Origin: an uncultured Chromatiaceae bacterium
GTDB taxonomy: Bacteria; Pseudomonadota; Gammaproteobacteria; Enterobacterales; Alteromonadaceae
DNA: 14,617 nucleotides
NCBI GenBank assembly: GCA_946482325.1
Contig: CAMLRA010000096.1
Location: 1-14,617, forward strand
Direction of reading: 5' to 3'
A program made the translations under genes and the position numbers. The stretch's first letter is position 1. The number at the start of each line of letters is the position of its first letter. The notes under the pieces are model-generated. The model worked only from the letters and a program-made list of their open reading frames with translations. It made no database searches and had not been told where the DNA came from. Positions 7,209 to 14,617 of this stretch are shown here, piece after piece.

Positions 7209-8828
7209 TCAGACGCGGAATAACCGGGCGATGTTTTCCAGGTTCTGTGCCAGATTCGCCAGTTCGCGGCTGGCCTTGGCGATGTGGCCAGCGCTTTGTG
7301 AAGTGTGTTCAGTGTGTTTGACGATATCCACCACGTGCCCGACGATGGTTCCGGCCATCACTTGCTGCTCTTCAGTGGCAGAAGCAATATGCTGGTTCAT
7401 CTCGCGAATCCGGCGGATACTGGTGGTGATGGCCTGCAGAGAATCGCCTGCCTGATTGGCTGAGGCCACACTCTGATCGGCTTGCACTGTACTTTGCTGC
7501 ATTTTTTGCACCGCAGAGCGGGCGGCAGATTGCAGTTGTTCAATGGTTTTCTGAATTTCTTCTGTCGATTTCTGTGTTCTGGACGCCAGAGTACGCACTT
7601 CGTCGGCGACGACGGCAAAACCGCGGCCTTGTTCGCCGGCACGGGCAGCTTCGATGGCGGCGTTCAGTGCCAGCAGGTTAGTTTGCTCCGCAATACCTTT
7701 AATTACATCGAGCACAGCGCCAACCTGATTGGCGTCTGTTTCCAGTTTCAGGATGACTTCAGAAGCTTCCTGCACATTACTCGCCAGTTGACGAATATTG
7801 TTCACCGTGACACCAACTGTTTGCTGACCGCGGTCTGCGGCGACATTTGAATCATTGGCCGCATTGGAGGCTTCATTGGCGCTGCTGGCCTCAGCGATGA
7901 CGCTGTTACTCATATCGTCCACAGCCACTTTGGCCTGATCTGCCGCTTTGCGCTGCACGGCGATAGTTCTGTTGGTGTCATCAGTCAGTTGGTGCAGGTC
8001 TTTGGCCAGTGAAGACAATGGCAGTGCGGTGTTGACGATTTCTTTCACCACGCCCTGCAGTTTTTCCATAAAAGAGTTAAACCAGAAGGCTAAATCGCCA
8101 AGTTCATCTTTTGAATTGGTCTGGATCCGGACTGTCAAATCGCCATCTTCCTTTGCGAGGTCACGCAGAGAGCGAATGATATGGCCAAGACTGCTATCGA
8201 TACCTTTCACGACCGGCAGTGCAGTACCAAACAGGGCCAGTACAGTGATGACCATCATGATGACACCGACGGTGATCATCTGAGACGCCTGACTGTTGGC
8301 ATCATCAATGGCACTTTTAAATTGTTTTAACTGCACGTCGCGAAACGATGTGAGTTTATTGACGGTGTTTTCATAGTCCGCATTCATTTTTTGCGAACGT
8401 TCACCGATGGTTGCCATGTCAGCGGTGTTACTGACCATTTCCTGCGACACTTTAAAAGCTACAGCGTAATAAGCGTCAAAAGATTGCAGGATTTGGCCGA
8501 CTTCGCGACTGACTTCAGATTCCAGCTGACCAACAGTCGTCAGTTGTTTTTTCATCTGTTCAGCGAGCTTATTGGCGCCATTGAGTGCTTCTTCGTCCCC
8601 GGTGGTGACTGCGCTGGCCAGCGATTCTTTTAACCGCTCCAGTGAGACCAGTGCGCTTTCAGAGGCTTGCAGCACAGGGAACTGAATGTCTCTGGTACTT
8701 TCCAGAGTTTTGACGTTACTCAAAGCGGTTTTTGTAGAGAGCCCCAAAAACACCACAAACATCAGGGTGCCAATGAGGGGGATTAAATAGATTTTTTTCG
8801 CAATCGAAAGGCGTTGCAAAAATTCCAT
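7209..8828 (-). CDS. Methyl-accepting chemotaxis protein
   Basis: Chemoreceptor of 539 residues that would signal to CheA/CheW to steer swimming. TM1 is at about 13-31, followed by a helical periplasmic sensor of about 150 residues with no recognisable ligand pocket (4-helix-bundle type by appearance). TM2 is at about 184-206, HAMP at about 207-260, and the cytoplasmic coiled-coil signalling domain at 270-539. The hairpin tip is fully conserved ([20 protein letters not shown] 381-400, then [12 protein letters not shown]). Methylation-region Gln/Glu pairs flank it. There is no C-terminal CheR-binding pentapeptide; the protein ends in ARLFRV. No che or flagellar genes lie nearby, so this is a stand-alone receptor gene. 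A G-rich stretch lies about 10 nt before the ATG, a weak ribosome binding site. A TATACT on the minus strand (8906 to 8901) could be a -10, without a good -35. Ligand unknown. Confidence 0.95.
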   Translation of the reverse strand: MEFLQRLSIAKKIYLIPLIGTLMFVVFLGLSTKTALSNVKTLESTRDIQFPVLQASESALVSLERLKESLASAVTTGDEEALNGANKLAEQMKKQLTTVGQLESEVSREVGQILQSFDAYYAVAFKVSQEMVSNTADMATIGERSQKMNADYENTVNKLTSFRDVQLKQFKSAIDDANSQASQMITVGVIMMVITVLALFGTALPVVKGIDSSLGHIIRSLRDLAKEDGDLTVRIQTNSKDELGDLAFWFNSFMEKLQGVVKEIVNTALPLSSLAKDLHQLTDDTNRTIAVQRKAADQAKVAVDDMSNSVIAEASSANEASNAANDSNVAADRGQQTVGVTVNNIRQLASNVQEASEVILKLETDANQVGAVLDVIKGIAEQTNLLALNAAIEAARAGEQGRGFAVVADEVRTLASRTQKSTEEIQKTIEQLQSAARSAVQKMQQSTVQADQSVASANQAGDSLQAITTSIRRIREMNQHIASATEEQQVMAGTIVGHVVDIVKHTEHTSQSAGHIAKASRELANLAQNLENIARLFRV

Positions 8829-9012
8829 AGTTGATTACCCCGTTGGATCAGCGCAAAGGCCGGTATTATTTTGAATATCTTTGATTTGAAATCACTTTCG
8901 AGTATAGACAGCAATTTGGATTGGCGCAGCAATCTCAGGGCATTAGAACAGAATTTACGAATGTAAAGAATGGGATAGTGCTGAAATTTCGCGATTTGGC
9001 TTGATTAATGAA

Positions 9013-9036
9013 ACAGGCCCGGCAATGCGGGCCTGT
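9013..9036 (-). terminator. Putative terminator of ppa
   Basis: A perfect 9-bp GC-rich stem (ACAGGCCCG with CGGGCCTGT) encloses a 6-nt loop, about 20 bp past the ppa stop. On the minus strand it is followed by TTTCATTAAT, a short imperfect U tract. Confidence 0.7.
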
Positions 9037-9055
9037 CCTTTCCTGCGGGAGGAAA

Positions 9056-9586
9056 TTATTTGTTCTGCGCGCGCTCAAATGACGTTTGGATCTCAGCTTT
9101 TGCTTCAGCTTTGTCACCCCAGCCGATCACTTTCACCCATTTGCCTGGTTCCAGCTCTTTATAACGTTCGAAGAAATGCTGGATTTGACCTTTTAACAGT
9201 TCAGGTACGTCACCGATGTCCTGAATGTGGTCATAAATCTTAGTCAGTTTGCTGATAGGGACTGCCAGCACTTTAGCGTCTTCGCCCGATTCATCAGCCA
9301 TTTTCAGCACTGCAACCGGACGGCATTTAATCACCGCGCCTGGTACTAACGGATATGGTGTTGGCACCAGTACGTCAACCGGGTCACCATCCAGAGACAG
9401 CGTGTGGTTCACAAAACCGTAGTTACAAGGATAGAACATTGGCGTTGCCATAAAACGGTCAACCCAAACTGTGCCGCTGTCTTTATCGACTTCGTATTTA
9501 ATTGGGTCGGCATTGGCCGGGATTTCGATGATAACGTTGATTTCATCTGGCAGATTTTTACCCGCCGGGACCAGACTTAAGCTCAT
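9056..9586 (-). CDS. ppa: Inorganic pyrophosphatase, family I
   Basis: Cytoplasmic enzyme of 176 residues that hydrolyses pyrophosphate to two phosphates and so pulls biosynthetic reactions forward; the family is hexameric in bacteria and Mg-dependent. The family signature DGDPVDV is at 66-72. Counterparts of all E. coli active-site residues are present at a constant +1 offset: E21, K30, E32, R44, Y56, D66, D68, D71, D98, D103, K105, Y142 and K143. Length equals the E. coli enzyme. AAGGA 7 nt before the ATG supports the start. It lies downstream of fbp in the same orientation, with a 103-bp gap containing two hairpins and a TATAAT, so it probably has its own promoter. A strong hairpin follows the gene. 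Confidence 0.97.
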   Translation of the reverse strand: MSLSLVPAGKNLPDEINVIIEIPANADPIKYEVDKDSGTVWVDRFMATPMFYPCNYGFVNHTLSLDGDPVDVLVPTPYPLVPGAVIKCRPVAVLKMADESGEDAKVLAVPISKLTKIYDHIQDIGDVPELLKGQIQHFFERYKELEPGKWVKVIGWGDKAEAKAEIQTSFERAQNK

Positions 9587-9611
9587 GATGCTTCCTTATT
9601 TATTAAAAATG

Positions 9612-9640
9612 CAGTGACGCCGATTATACCGGCGACACTG
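9612..9640 (-). terminator. Putative fbp terminator overlapping the ppa -10 box
   Basis: An 11-bp stem with one internal A/A mismatch (CAGTG-A-CGCCG with CGGCG-A-CACTG on the plus strand) has a 7-base loop. On the minus strand it is followed by CATTTTTAAT, as in an intrinsic terminator for fbp, which ends 50 bp upstream. The loop reads TATAAT on the minus strand (9628 to 9623). A second bulged hairpin lies at 9659-9679 without a U tract. Confidence 0.55.
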
Positions 9641-9650
9641 AAAATCGCTA
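9623..9650 (-). promoter_or_regulatory. Putative ppa promoter
   Basis: A perfect TATAAT (9628 to 9623, minus strand) lies 16 bp from a weak TAGCGA -35 (9650 to 9645). It is about 37 bp upstream of the ppa ATG, so the leader would be about 30 nt and include the AAGGA site. Confidence 0.5.
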
Positions 9651-9689
9651 TGGTTGTGCGCCCTGACTTTGGTCGGGCGTTATGTTCAC

Positions 9690-10661
9690 TCAGGCCTGAT
9701 GATATTTCAGGCAGCTGTCGACTTCATGTTTAGAACCCAGAATCACGGCTACACGCTGGTGAATGTCGTGAGGCTCAATTTCCATAATGCGCTGGTAACC
9801 AGTAGAACTGGCTCCGCCGGCTTGTTCTACCAAAAAGCTCATTGGATTAGCTTCGTACATCAGGCGTAGTTTGTCCGGTTTGTTTGGGTCTTTGTGGTCA
9901 GTAGGGTACATAAAAATGCCGCCACGGCAGAGGATACGGTGCACATCACCGACCATAGCTGCAATCCAGCGCATATTAAAGTTTTTGCCGCGCGGCCCGG
10001 CTTTCCCGAGCAACAAATCGCCGACGTACGCCTGCATGCCGGGTTGCCAATAGCGTTGGTTTGACATATTGATGGCAAACTCGGCGGTGACTGACGGAAT
10101 CGCCACTTCTTCCTGCGTTAACAGGAAACCACCATAAGTTTTATCCAGCGTATAGAGCCGGGTGCCCTGGCCTGTTGTCAGCGCCAGCATGGTAGACGGG
10201 CCGTACAACACATAACCGGCGGCCAGTTGTGCCGTGCCTGGCTGTAAAAATTGCGCGGCGTCTGCGGCGTCAACGTCATCACGCGCCGGTAGAATGGAAA
10301 AAATGGTACCAATCAGACTGTTGATATCGGTGTTGGACGAACCATCCAGCGGGTCGAACGTGACCAGATAACGGCCTTGCGGATTGCCGGCAACGGTATG
10401 GTCTTCTTCTTCACTGGAAATCGCTTTGACGACGCCGGTTTCCAGAATCATGTCCTTGAGCAGCTCGTTGGCCAGTACGTCTAGTTTTTTCTGCGTTTCG
10501 CCCTGGATGTTTTCATCCAGTGTTGAGCCTAAAACGCCCGCTAATGCGCCTTGTCCGACCCGGAAGGAGATTTCTTTACAGGCAGCCAGAATGGTTTTAA
10601 TCAGAGCAATCAGGTCGGTATCGACCCCATCTTGTCGCAGTACAGGAGCCAGACGGCGCAT
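9690..10661 (-). CDS. fbp: Class I fructose-1,6-bisphosphatase
   Basis: Gluconeogenic enzyme of 323 residues that dephosphorylates fructose 1,6-bisphosphate to fructose 6-phosphate in the cytoplasm; family members need Mg and are usually AMP-regulated. Class I motifs in order: SEEEDH 83-88 and DPLDGSSN 103-110 (metal sites), NMSNQRYW 198-205, [14 protein letters not shown] 231-244, GGIFMYP 247-253, and [10 protein letters not shown] 264-273, which carries the substrate-binding Lys/Glu region, followed by SFLVEQAGG. Length is normal for the family. AAGGA 8 nt before the ATG supports this start. A 37-codon ORF ends 15 bp upstream and may be co-transcribed. The gene is divergent from mpl, as in E. 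coli. Confidence 0.97.
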   Translation of the reverse strand: MRRLAPVLRQDGVDTDLIALIKTILAACKEISFRVGQGALAGVLGSTLDENIQGETQKKLDVLANELLKDMILETGVVKAISSEEEDHTVAGNPQGRYLVTFDPLDGSSNTDINSLIGTIFSILPARDDVDAADAAQFLQPGTAQLAAGYVLYGPSTMLALTTGQGTRLYTLDKTYGGFLLTQEEVAIPSVTAEFAINMSNQRYWQPGMQAYVGDLLLGKAGPRGKNFNMRWIAAMVGDVHRILCRGGIFMYPTDHKDPNKPDKLRLMYEANPMSFLVEQAGGASSTGYQRIMEIEPHDIHQRVAVILGSKHEVDSCLKYHQA

Positions 10662-10676
10662 CGGTATATCCTTCTG

Positions 10677-10790
10677 TTAGGGTAGGGTTGGGGCCCGGCC
10701 GGTCGCTTCATTGTGGCTCTGTTGGCCGCGTACCTGCCCGTGCACTTGATAGTGGGCCCAGAGTTTAAAGAATCTGGCTAAAAATTGCAT
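10677..10790 (-). CDS. Possible 37-residue small protein upstream of fbp
   Basis: A short ORF (37 codons plus TAA) starts with ATG at 10790, has a GGTGA motif 6 nt upstream, and ends 15 bp before the fbp ATG. The peptide begins MQFLARFFKLW, an amphipathic aromatic/basic helix, then a Gln/His/Gly/Arg-rich stretch (HGQVRGQQSHNEATGRAP) with no membrane-length hydrophobic run. I do not recognise a family. It could be a genuine small protein in an operon with fbp, or a leader peptide whose translation affects fbp. A longer reading that starts at 10928 would cross the mpl promoter and start, so I prefer the internal ATG. Confidence is limited because it rests on the ribosome binding site and spacing alone. 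Confidence 0.4.
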   Translation of the reverse strand: MQFLARFFKLWAHYQVHGQVRGQQSHNEATGRAPTLP

Positions 10791-10831
10791 TTTTATCACC
10801 GATTTTATTTCGAAAAAGCCGGCTTTTCTTT

Positions 10832-10840
10832 TGTTACAAT
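10832..10840 (+). promoter_or_regulatory. Putative extended -10 promoter of mpl
   Basis: TGTTACAAT combines an extended -10 TG with TACAAT (10835-10840). No good -35 is found at 16-18 bp. A 14-bp perfect palindrome AAAAGCCGGCTTTT (10814-10827) lies just upstream and could be an operator. Transcription would start near 10847. Confidence 0.45.
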
Positions 10841-10860
10841 GCGGCAAACCACCGGCGAGC

Positions 10861-10905
10861 GCGCTGCATGTGTTGTATGCAGTGCGACGCTGGTTCAGAC
10901 TGAAC
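10861..10905 (+). promoter_or_regulatory. Two adjacent hairpins in the mpl leader
   Basis: Hairpin 1: 10861-10869 pairs with 10877-10885 (CTGCAT/ATGCAG core, one G-U pair, 7-nt loop). Hairpin 2: GTTCAG (10893-10898) with CTGAAC (10900-10905). The second ends just before the AGGA ribosome binding site. A function is not shown; they could be RNA structure or DNA operator half-sites. Confidence 0.35.
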
Positions 10906-10916
10906 AGGATTATTGA

Positions 10917-12278
10917 ATGCATCTTCATATTTTGGGTATTTGCGGCACTTTTATGGGCGGTATTGCTGCCATTGCCAAGAGTTTAGGCCATCAGGTCACA
11001 GGTTCTGACGCCAACGTATATCCGCCGATGAGCACACAACTCGAAGAACTCGGCATCAGTCTGACTCAGGGCTACGACCCGGCGCAGCTGGATCCGGCGC
11101 CGGATTTAGTCATCATCGGTAATGCGATGTCCCGCGGTAATCCGTGTGTCGAATATGTGCTGAACCGGAATATCCCGTATACCTCAGGCCCGCAATGGCT
11201 GGCAGAAACAGTGCTCAGAGACCGTTGGGTGCTGGCTGTGTCCGGCACTCACGGTAAAACCACCACCACGACTATGCTGGCGTGGATTTTGGAATTTGCC
11301 GGCCTAAAGCCGGGTTTCCTGATTGGTGGCATTCCGCAAAACTTCGATGTGTCGGCGCGTTTAGGGGATGCGCCATTTTTTGTCATTGAAGCTGACGAAT
11401 ACGACACCGCGTTTTTCGATAAACGCAGCAAGTTTGTGCATTACCGGCCCCGTACCTTAATTGTCAATAATCTCGAATTTGACCATGCCGATATTTTTCC
11501 GGATTTGGCTGCTATCCAGCGTCAGTTCCATCATTTATTGCGCATGGTGCCTGGCAATGGCTTAGTGCTGTCACAAGCCAATGTACCGGCCGTGCAACAA
11601 GTGCTTGATATGGGCTGCTGGAGTGAACAGCAACAAAGCGGTTCTGACTGGCAGGTGCGTTTGCAACAGGCCGATGGTTCTGCCTTTGAAGTCAGTTTCC
11701 GTGGTGATGTCAAAGGCACAGTGCACTGGGCTTTATGCGGGCAGCATAGCGTCGACAACGGTTTGATGGCGCTGGCGGCTGCACAGCACGCTGGTGTGCC
11801 GCTGTCGGTCGCGATCGAAGCGCTGAATCAGTTTGTCGCGCCAAAACGCCGGCTGGAATTAAAAGGCGTGGTCGATGGCGTCAGCGTCTATGATGATTTT
11901 GCCCATCATCCGACTGCGATTGACACGACTTTAGCCGGCTTACGCGCCCGGGTAGGCCAAAACCGTATTCTGGCCGTACTGGAACCGCGTTCGAACACGA
12001 TGCGCATGGGCGTACACAAAGAGGCGTTACCGGCTTCGCTTGCAAAAGCAGACGAGGTGTTTCTATTTGAGCCGGCCAACAGCGGCTGGTCACTCGGCGC
12101 TTTGGCAGAGCAAATCAGCCAGCAATGCGCCATTCCGGCAACAGTGGCACAGGATATCGACCGGCTGGTGCAGCAGATTGTCACTACGGCACAACCGGGG
12201 GATTCGATTCTGGTAATGAGTAACGGTGGTTTTGGCGGTATTCACGATAAGTTATTACAGGCGCTGGCAGCGGAATGA
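10917..12278 (+). CDS. mpl: UDP-N-acetylmuramate:L-Ala-gamma-D-Glu-meso-DAP ligase
   Basis: Murein recycling ligase of 453 residues (E. coli Mpl is about 457). It joins the tripeptide recovered from old peptidoglycan to UDP-MurNAc with ATP hydrolysis, returning it to cell-wall synthesis in the cytoplasm. The Mur-ligase layout is clear: an N-terminal UDP-binding domain starting MHLHILGICGTFMGG, the ATP loop SGTHGKTTTT at 109-118, EADEYDTAFFD at 158-168, NNLEFDHADIF 184-194, then the C-terminal domain with DDFAHHPTAI 326-335 and EPRSNTMRMG 356-365. The ICGTFMG start and EADEYD motif separate Mpl from MurC. AGGA before the ATG supports the start. ubiX follows after 30 bp in the same direction, so co-transcription is likely. 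It is divergent from fbp. Confidence 0.97.
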   Translation: MHLHILGICGTFMGGIAAIAKSLGHQVTGSDANVYPPMSTQLEELGISLTQGYDPAQLDPAPDLVIIGNAMSRGNPCVEYVLNRNIPYTSGPQWLAETVLRDRWVLAVSGTHGKTTTTTMLAWILEFAGLKPGFLIGGIPQNFDVSARLGDAPFFVIEADEYDTAFFDKRSKFVHYRPRTLIVNNLEFDHADIFPDLAAIQRQFHHLLRMVPGNGLVLSQANVPAVQQVLDMGCWSEQQQSGSDWQVRLQQADGSAFEVSFRGDVKGTVHWALCGQHSVDNGLMALAAAQHAGVPLSVAIEALNQFVAPKRRLELKGVVDGVSVYDDFAHHPTAIDTTLAGLRARVGQNRILAVLEPRSNTMRMGVHKEALPASLAKADEVFLFEPANSGWSLGALAEQISQQCAIPATVAQDIDRLVQQIVTTAQPGDSILVMSNGGFGGIHDKLLQALAAE

Positions 12279-12308
12279 GCCAGTAGCATTTAGCAAAAAG
12301 GCATTTTT

Positions 12309-12974
12309 ATGCACGTAAGTGATGATCTGAAAGTTCAACACAATGTTTCCCACCAGCGTGAAGTCACGCTGGCTTTTACCGGCGCATCCGGCGCCTTGTA
12401 TGGCTGGCGCCTGCTACAGGTGCTGCTGAGCCTGAATGTTAAAGTACATTTGCTGATTTCCAGTGCTGCTAAAGTGGTGTTTGCCACTGAACATGATTTA
12501 AAACTCAATGGCAATCCGCAGGCTTGTCAGGCGCAGCTGGTTGAAATCTTTGGCTGTGCCCCCAACTTACTGGCTGTCTACGGCAAAGATGACTGGTTTT
12601 CACCGGTGGCGTCCGGCTCGGCTGCCCCGAAAACCATGGTAATTTGTCCTTGTTCGACCGGTACTGTTGCCGCTATTGCACATGGCATGAGTGACAACCT
12701 GATTGAGCGGGCGGCCGATGTCGTCATCAAGGAAAAAGGTCAGTTGATTTTAGTGCCGCGCGAGACGCCATTAAGCGCCTTGCATCTGGAAAATCTGCTG
12801 GCGTTAGCCAGACTTGGCGCCACTATTATGCCGGCGGCGCCTGGCTTTTATCATCAGCCGAAGACTATTGAAGATTTAATCGATTTTATGGTGGCCCGAT
12901 TGCTGGACCATCTGGGTCTGCCACAGCAGCTGATGCCACGTTGGGGGTATCAGCCCCAGGCTGCCAAAGATTAG
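12309..12974 (+). CDS. ubiX: Flavin prenyltransferase UbiX
   Basis: UbiX attaches a dimethylallyl group to FMN to make prenyl-FMN, the cofactor of the UbiD decarboxylase in ubiquinone synthesis. This copy has 221 residues. The flavoprotein motifs are TGASGA 24-29, SPVASGS 98-104, CPCSTGT 113-119, [10 protein letters not shown] 129-138, [16 protein letters not shown] 141-156, HLENLL 159-164 and GFYHQP 179-184, which carry the FMN, phosphate and catalytic residues of the family. The Met usual in CPCSMGT is Thr here. About 18 residues precede the core, longer than the norm. The start is kept because AAAAAGG lies 8-9 nt upstream and no other in-frame ATG or GTG occurs before the core. No ubiD lies in the window. 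Probably in one transcript with mpl. Confidence 0.95.
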   Translation: MHVSDDLKVQHNVSHQREVTLAFTGASGALYGWRLLQVLLSLNVKVHLLISSAAKVVFATEHDLKLNGNPQACQAQLVEIFGCAPNLLAVYGKDDWFSPVASGSAAPKTMVICPCSTGTVAAIAHGMSDNLIERAADVVIKEKGQLILVPRETPLSALHLENLLALARLGATIMPAAPGFYHQPKTIEDLIDFMVARLLDHLGLPQQLMPRWGYQPQAAKD

Positions 12975-13006
12975 TCCATCGCAGGGATCACTGAATCCAA
13001 ACATAC

Positions 13007-13021
13007 AATCGCCTGGCGATT
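13007..13021 (+). repeat. Small inverted repeat before the yadG ribosome binding site
   Basis: AATCGC and GCGATT pair around a CTG loop directly upstream of the GAGGAG site (13025-13030). There is no T tract, so it is not a terminator. It could influence translation or be a binding site, or be chance. Confidence 0.35.
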
Positions 13022-13036
13022 AACGAGGAGCTCGCT

Positions 13037-13954
13037 GTGACGCTGGCCTTATCCATTCGCGATCTGCATAAAAGTTATAAAAGCGGCACCAAAGCTTTAA
13101 ATGGCATCGACTTAGATGTGCAGCAAGGCGATTTTTTTGCGTTACTGGGACCAAATGGGGCTGGTAAAAGTACCACCATTGGTATTATCAGCGCTTTAGT
13201 CAATAAAACATCAGGTACAGTCAAAGTCTTTGATTTTAATACAGATACCCAGCTTGAAGACGCTAAAAGTCAGTTAGGTTTAGTGCCGCAGGAATTTAAC
13301 TTTAATCAATTTGAAACCGTGCTGCAGATTGTGGTCAATCAGGCGGGGTATTACGGCGTCCCCAAAAGTGTCGCTCTGGTGCGGGCGGAAAAGTACCTTG
13401 GCCAGCTCGGCCTGTGGGAAAAACGTCACGCCCGCTCACGCGAGTTGTCCGGCGGTATGAAACGCCGTCTGATGATCGCCCGCGCTTTGATGCACGAACC
13501 CAAGCTGTTAATCCTCGATGAGCCCACCGCCGGTGTGGATATCGAGCTGCGCCGCTCGATGTGGGAATTCTTAAAAGAAATTAACGCACAGGGCGTCACC
13601 ATCATTCTGACCACACATTATCTGGAAGAAGCCGAGATGCTGTGTCGTAATATCGCCATCATCGACAAAGGCCGCATCATTGAAAACACCTCGATGAAAG
13701 CCTTGCTCGGCAAACTGAATAAAGAAACTTTTGTGCTGGATTTAAAAGCCGGCCGCGCTGAGTTGATGCTGCCGGGTTTTGTCACCCGCAAACTCGACGA
13801 ACATAGTTTTGAAGTGGATGTGGAGAAAAATCAGGGGCTAAATGCCGTGTTTGCTGCGCTCGCAGCGCAGGACATCACAGTGTTGTCGATGCGGAATAAA
13901 GCCAACCGGCTGGAAGAGCTGTTTGTCAGCCTGATTGGTGAGGGGAAACACTGA
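13037..13954 (+). CDS. yadG: ABC transporter ATP-binding protein, YadG-like
   Basis: Cytoplasmic ATPase subunit of 305 residues of an ABC-2 type exporter of unknown substrate. Walker A GPNGAGKST is at 38-46, the Q-loop Q85 in LVPQEF, signature LSGGMKRR at 137-144, Walker B LLILDE at 157-162, the D-loop AGVD at 165-168, and the switch H194 in TTHYLEEAE; all are intact. A C-terminal extension of about 75 residues ends in RLEELFVSLIGEG, usual for this drug/polysaccharide-exporter subfamily. It starts with GTG, supported by GAGGAG six bases upstream. Its stop overlaps the ATG of the permease gene by one base (TGATG), so the two are translationally coupled. Confidence 0.95.
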   Translation: MTLALSIRDLHKSYKSGTKALNGIDLDVQQGDFFALLGPNGAGKSTTIGIISALVNKTSGTVKVFDFNTDTQLEDAKSQLGLVPQEFNFNQFETVLQIVVNQAGYYGVPKSVALVRAEKYLGQLGLWEKRHARSRELSGGMKRRLMIARALMHEPKLLILDEPTAGVDIELRRSMWEFLKEINAQGVTIILTTHYLEEAEMLCRNIAIIDKGRIIENTSMKALLGKLNKETFVLDLKAGRAELMLPGFVTRKLDEHSFEVDVEKNQGLNAVFAALAAQDITVLSMRNKANRLEELFVSLIGEGKH

Positions 13955-14617
13955 TGTTTAAACCAAGATATCTGATTGCGCTGCAAAGTATTCTGAATAA
14001 AGAAACCAATCGTTTCCTGCGAATTTGGGTACAAACGCTGGTGCCGCCGGCCATAACCATGACGCTGTATTTTGTCATTTTCGGTAACTTAATCGGCAGC
14101 CAGATTGGCCAAATTCACGGCTTCAGTTACATGGAATTTATTGTGCCTGGCCTTATTATGATGTCAGTGATCACCAACTCTTATGCTAACGTGGCGTCGA
14201 GTTTTTTCAGCGCCAAATTTCAGCGCAACGTTGAAGAGTTGTTGGTCGCGCCGGTGCCAAACTACATCATAGTGCTGGGCTTTGTCGGCGGAGGTGTCGC
14301 GCGCGGCGTGCTGGTCGGTCTGATTGTGACTGTGCTGAGTTTATTTTTTGTTGATATCCGCATCCATCATTTGTGGGTCATCGTCAGCACTGTGTTACTG
14401 ACTTCGGCGGTGTTTTCACTGGGCGGACTGATCAATGCGGTGTATGCCAAAACCTTTGATGACATCAGCATTGTGCCGACTTTTGTGCTGACGCCTTTGA
14501 CCTATTTAGGCGGCGTGTTTTATTCGCTGAGCCTGTTGCCTGAGTTTTGGCAGGGCGTGTCAGTATTCGTAGTCGCGGATTACGCCAACGCGAAAATTAT
14601 CCGGCAGATCATTAAAA
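13954..14617 (+). CDS. yadH: ABC-2 type permease, YadH-like, 3' incomplete and probably interrupted
   Basis: Membrane subunit partnering the ATPase just upstream. Residues 1-203 match the YadH family closely: RIWVQTLVPP and MTLYFVIFGNLIGSQIG near the start, GFSYMEFIVPGLIMMSV, the cytoplasmic coupling segment KFQRNVEELLVAPVP, GGGVARG, then AKTFDDISIVPTFVLTPLTY and LGGVFYSLSLLPEFWQGVS. At least five membrane helices are visible. The family should continue with Asn-Pro-Ile-x-Tyr-Met and FRYGFLG for about 50 more residues. Instead, from codon 204 (14563), it reads VFVVADYANAK, which fits neither this frame nor the other two. The frame stays open to the window end. Either the gene is broken by an insertion at about 14558, or this is an assembly artefact; a natural variant C-terminus is less likely. 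Confidence 0.8.
   Translation, partial: MFKPRYLIALQSILNKETNRFLRIWVQTLVPPAITMTLYFVIFGNLIGSQIGQIHGFSYMEFIVPGLIMMSVITNSYANVASSFFSAKFQRNVEELLVAPVPNYIIVLGFVGGGVARGVLVGLIVTVLSLFFVDIRIHHLWVIVSTVLLTSAVFSLGGLINAVYAKTFDDISIVPTFVLTPLTYLGGVFYSLSLLPEFWQGVSVFVVADYANAKIIRQIIK
14558..14617 (+). mobile_element. Possible left end of an insertion sequence within yadH
   Basis: The last 60 bases begin TGTCAGTATTCG at the point where YadH homology ends. A 5' TG/TGTCA terminus is reminiscent of IS21-type elements, but no transposase, opposite end or target duplication is visible in the window, so the family is not assigned. Foreign origin is inferred from loss of YadH homology only. Confidence 0.35.

Noticed and set aside
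8871..8930. Flagellar sigma28 promoter for the chemotaxis receptor
   Set aside because: No TAAA plus GCCGATAA arrangement was found upstream; only a lone TATACT is present.
10802..10807. TAAAAT on the minus strand as -10 for the small ORF and fbp
   Set aside because: Transcription would start too close to the ATG to include the ribosome binding site, and no -35 fits.
10791..10928. Upstream extension of the small ORF before fbp to a start at 10928
   Set aside because: It would run antisense through the mpl promoter, leader and start codon; the internal ATG at 10790 has a better ribosome binding site.
1..14617. CRISPR arrays, tRNA or rRNA genes, defence or phage cassettes
   Set aside because: No regularly spaced repeats, cloverleaf-like sequences, integrase or phage genes were seen; nearly all space is taken by housekeeping and signalling genes.

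Overview
The window carries twelve protein-coding genes (both outermost ones incomplete), one likely 37-residue small gene and several regulatory elements. Gene content points to a marine or freshwater gammaproteobacterium of the Alteromonadales/Rheinheimera kind. Clues are DUF2333, the TIGR04219 barrel, TIGR03899, a DUF3369 response regulator, Mpl, hexamer-type pyrophosphatase and a YadG/YadH pair very close to the enterobacterial one. The genus is inference. No rRNA, tRNA, CRISPR array or complete mobile element was seen. Intergenic gaps are all under 300 bases.

Left part (1-4614). The 3' end of a DUF2333 gene is followed three bases later by an outer-membrane beta-barrel gene, an apparent coupled operon. 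Next, behind its own sigma70-like promoter, is a BarA/GacS-shaped hybrid sensor whose kinase core has lost nearly every catalytic motif while its C-terminal receiver is intact. It converges on, and overlaps by 26 bp, a TIGR03899 gene on the minus strand.

Middle (4615-8828). A strong-looking promoter and a foldable leader of about 120 nt precede a DUF3369 response regulator with a degenerate GGDEF (GADVF) and an intact EAL domain, so probably a c-di-GMP phosphodiesterase. A symmetrical terminator hairpin separates it from a convergent methyl-accepting chemotaxis protein.

Right part (8829-14617). This is a housekeeping block. On the minus strand are ppa (inorganic pyrophosphatase) and fbp (fructose-1,6-bisphosphatase), the latter preceded by a small ORF with its own ribosome binding site. 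Divergently on the plus strand are mpl (murein peptide recycling ligase), ubiX (prenyl-FMN synthase for ubiquinone synthesis) and a yadG-yadH ABC-2 exporter pair. The ppa/fbp/mpl neighbourhood is also found in E. coli, with extra genes between ppa and fbp.

The most notable points are: (1) the conserved YadH sequence stops abruptly at about position 14558, and the last 60 bases look foreign, as if an insertion sequence interrupts the gene; (2) the pseudokinase-like hybrid sensor; (3) the degenerate GGDEF and structured leader of the DUF3369 gene; (4) the small ORF upstream of fbp; and (5) a hairpin between fbp and ppa that carries a perfect TATAAT in its loop. No entirely new multi-gene system is evident.
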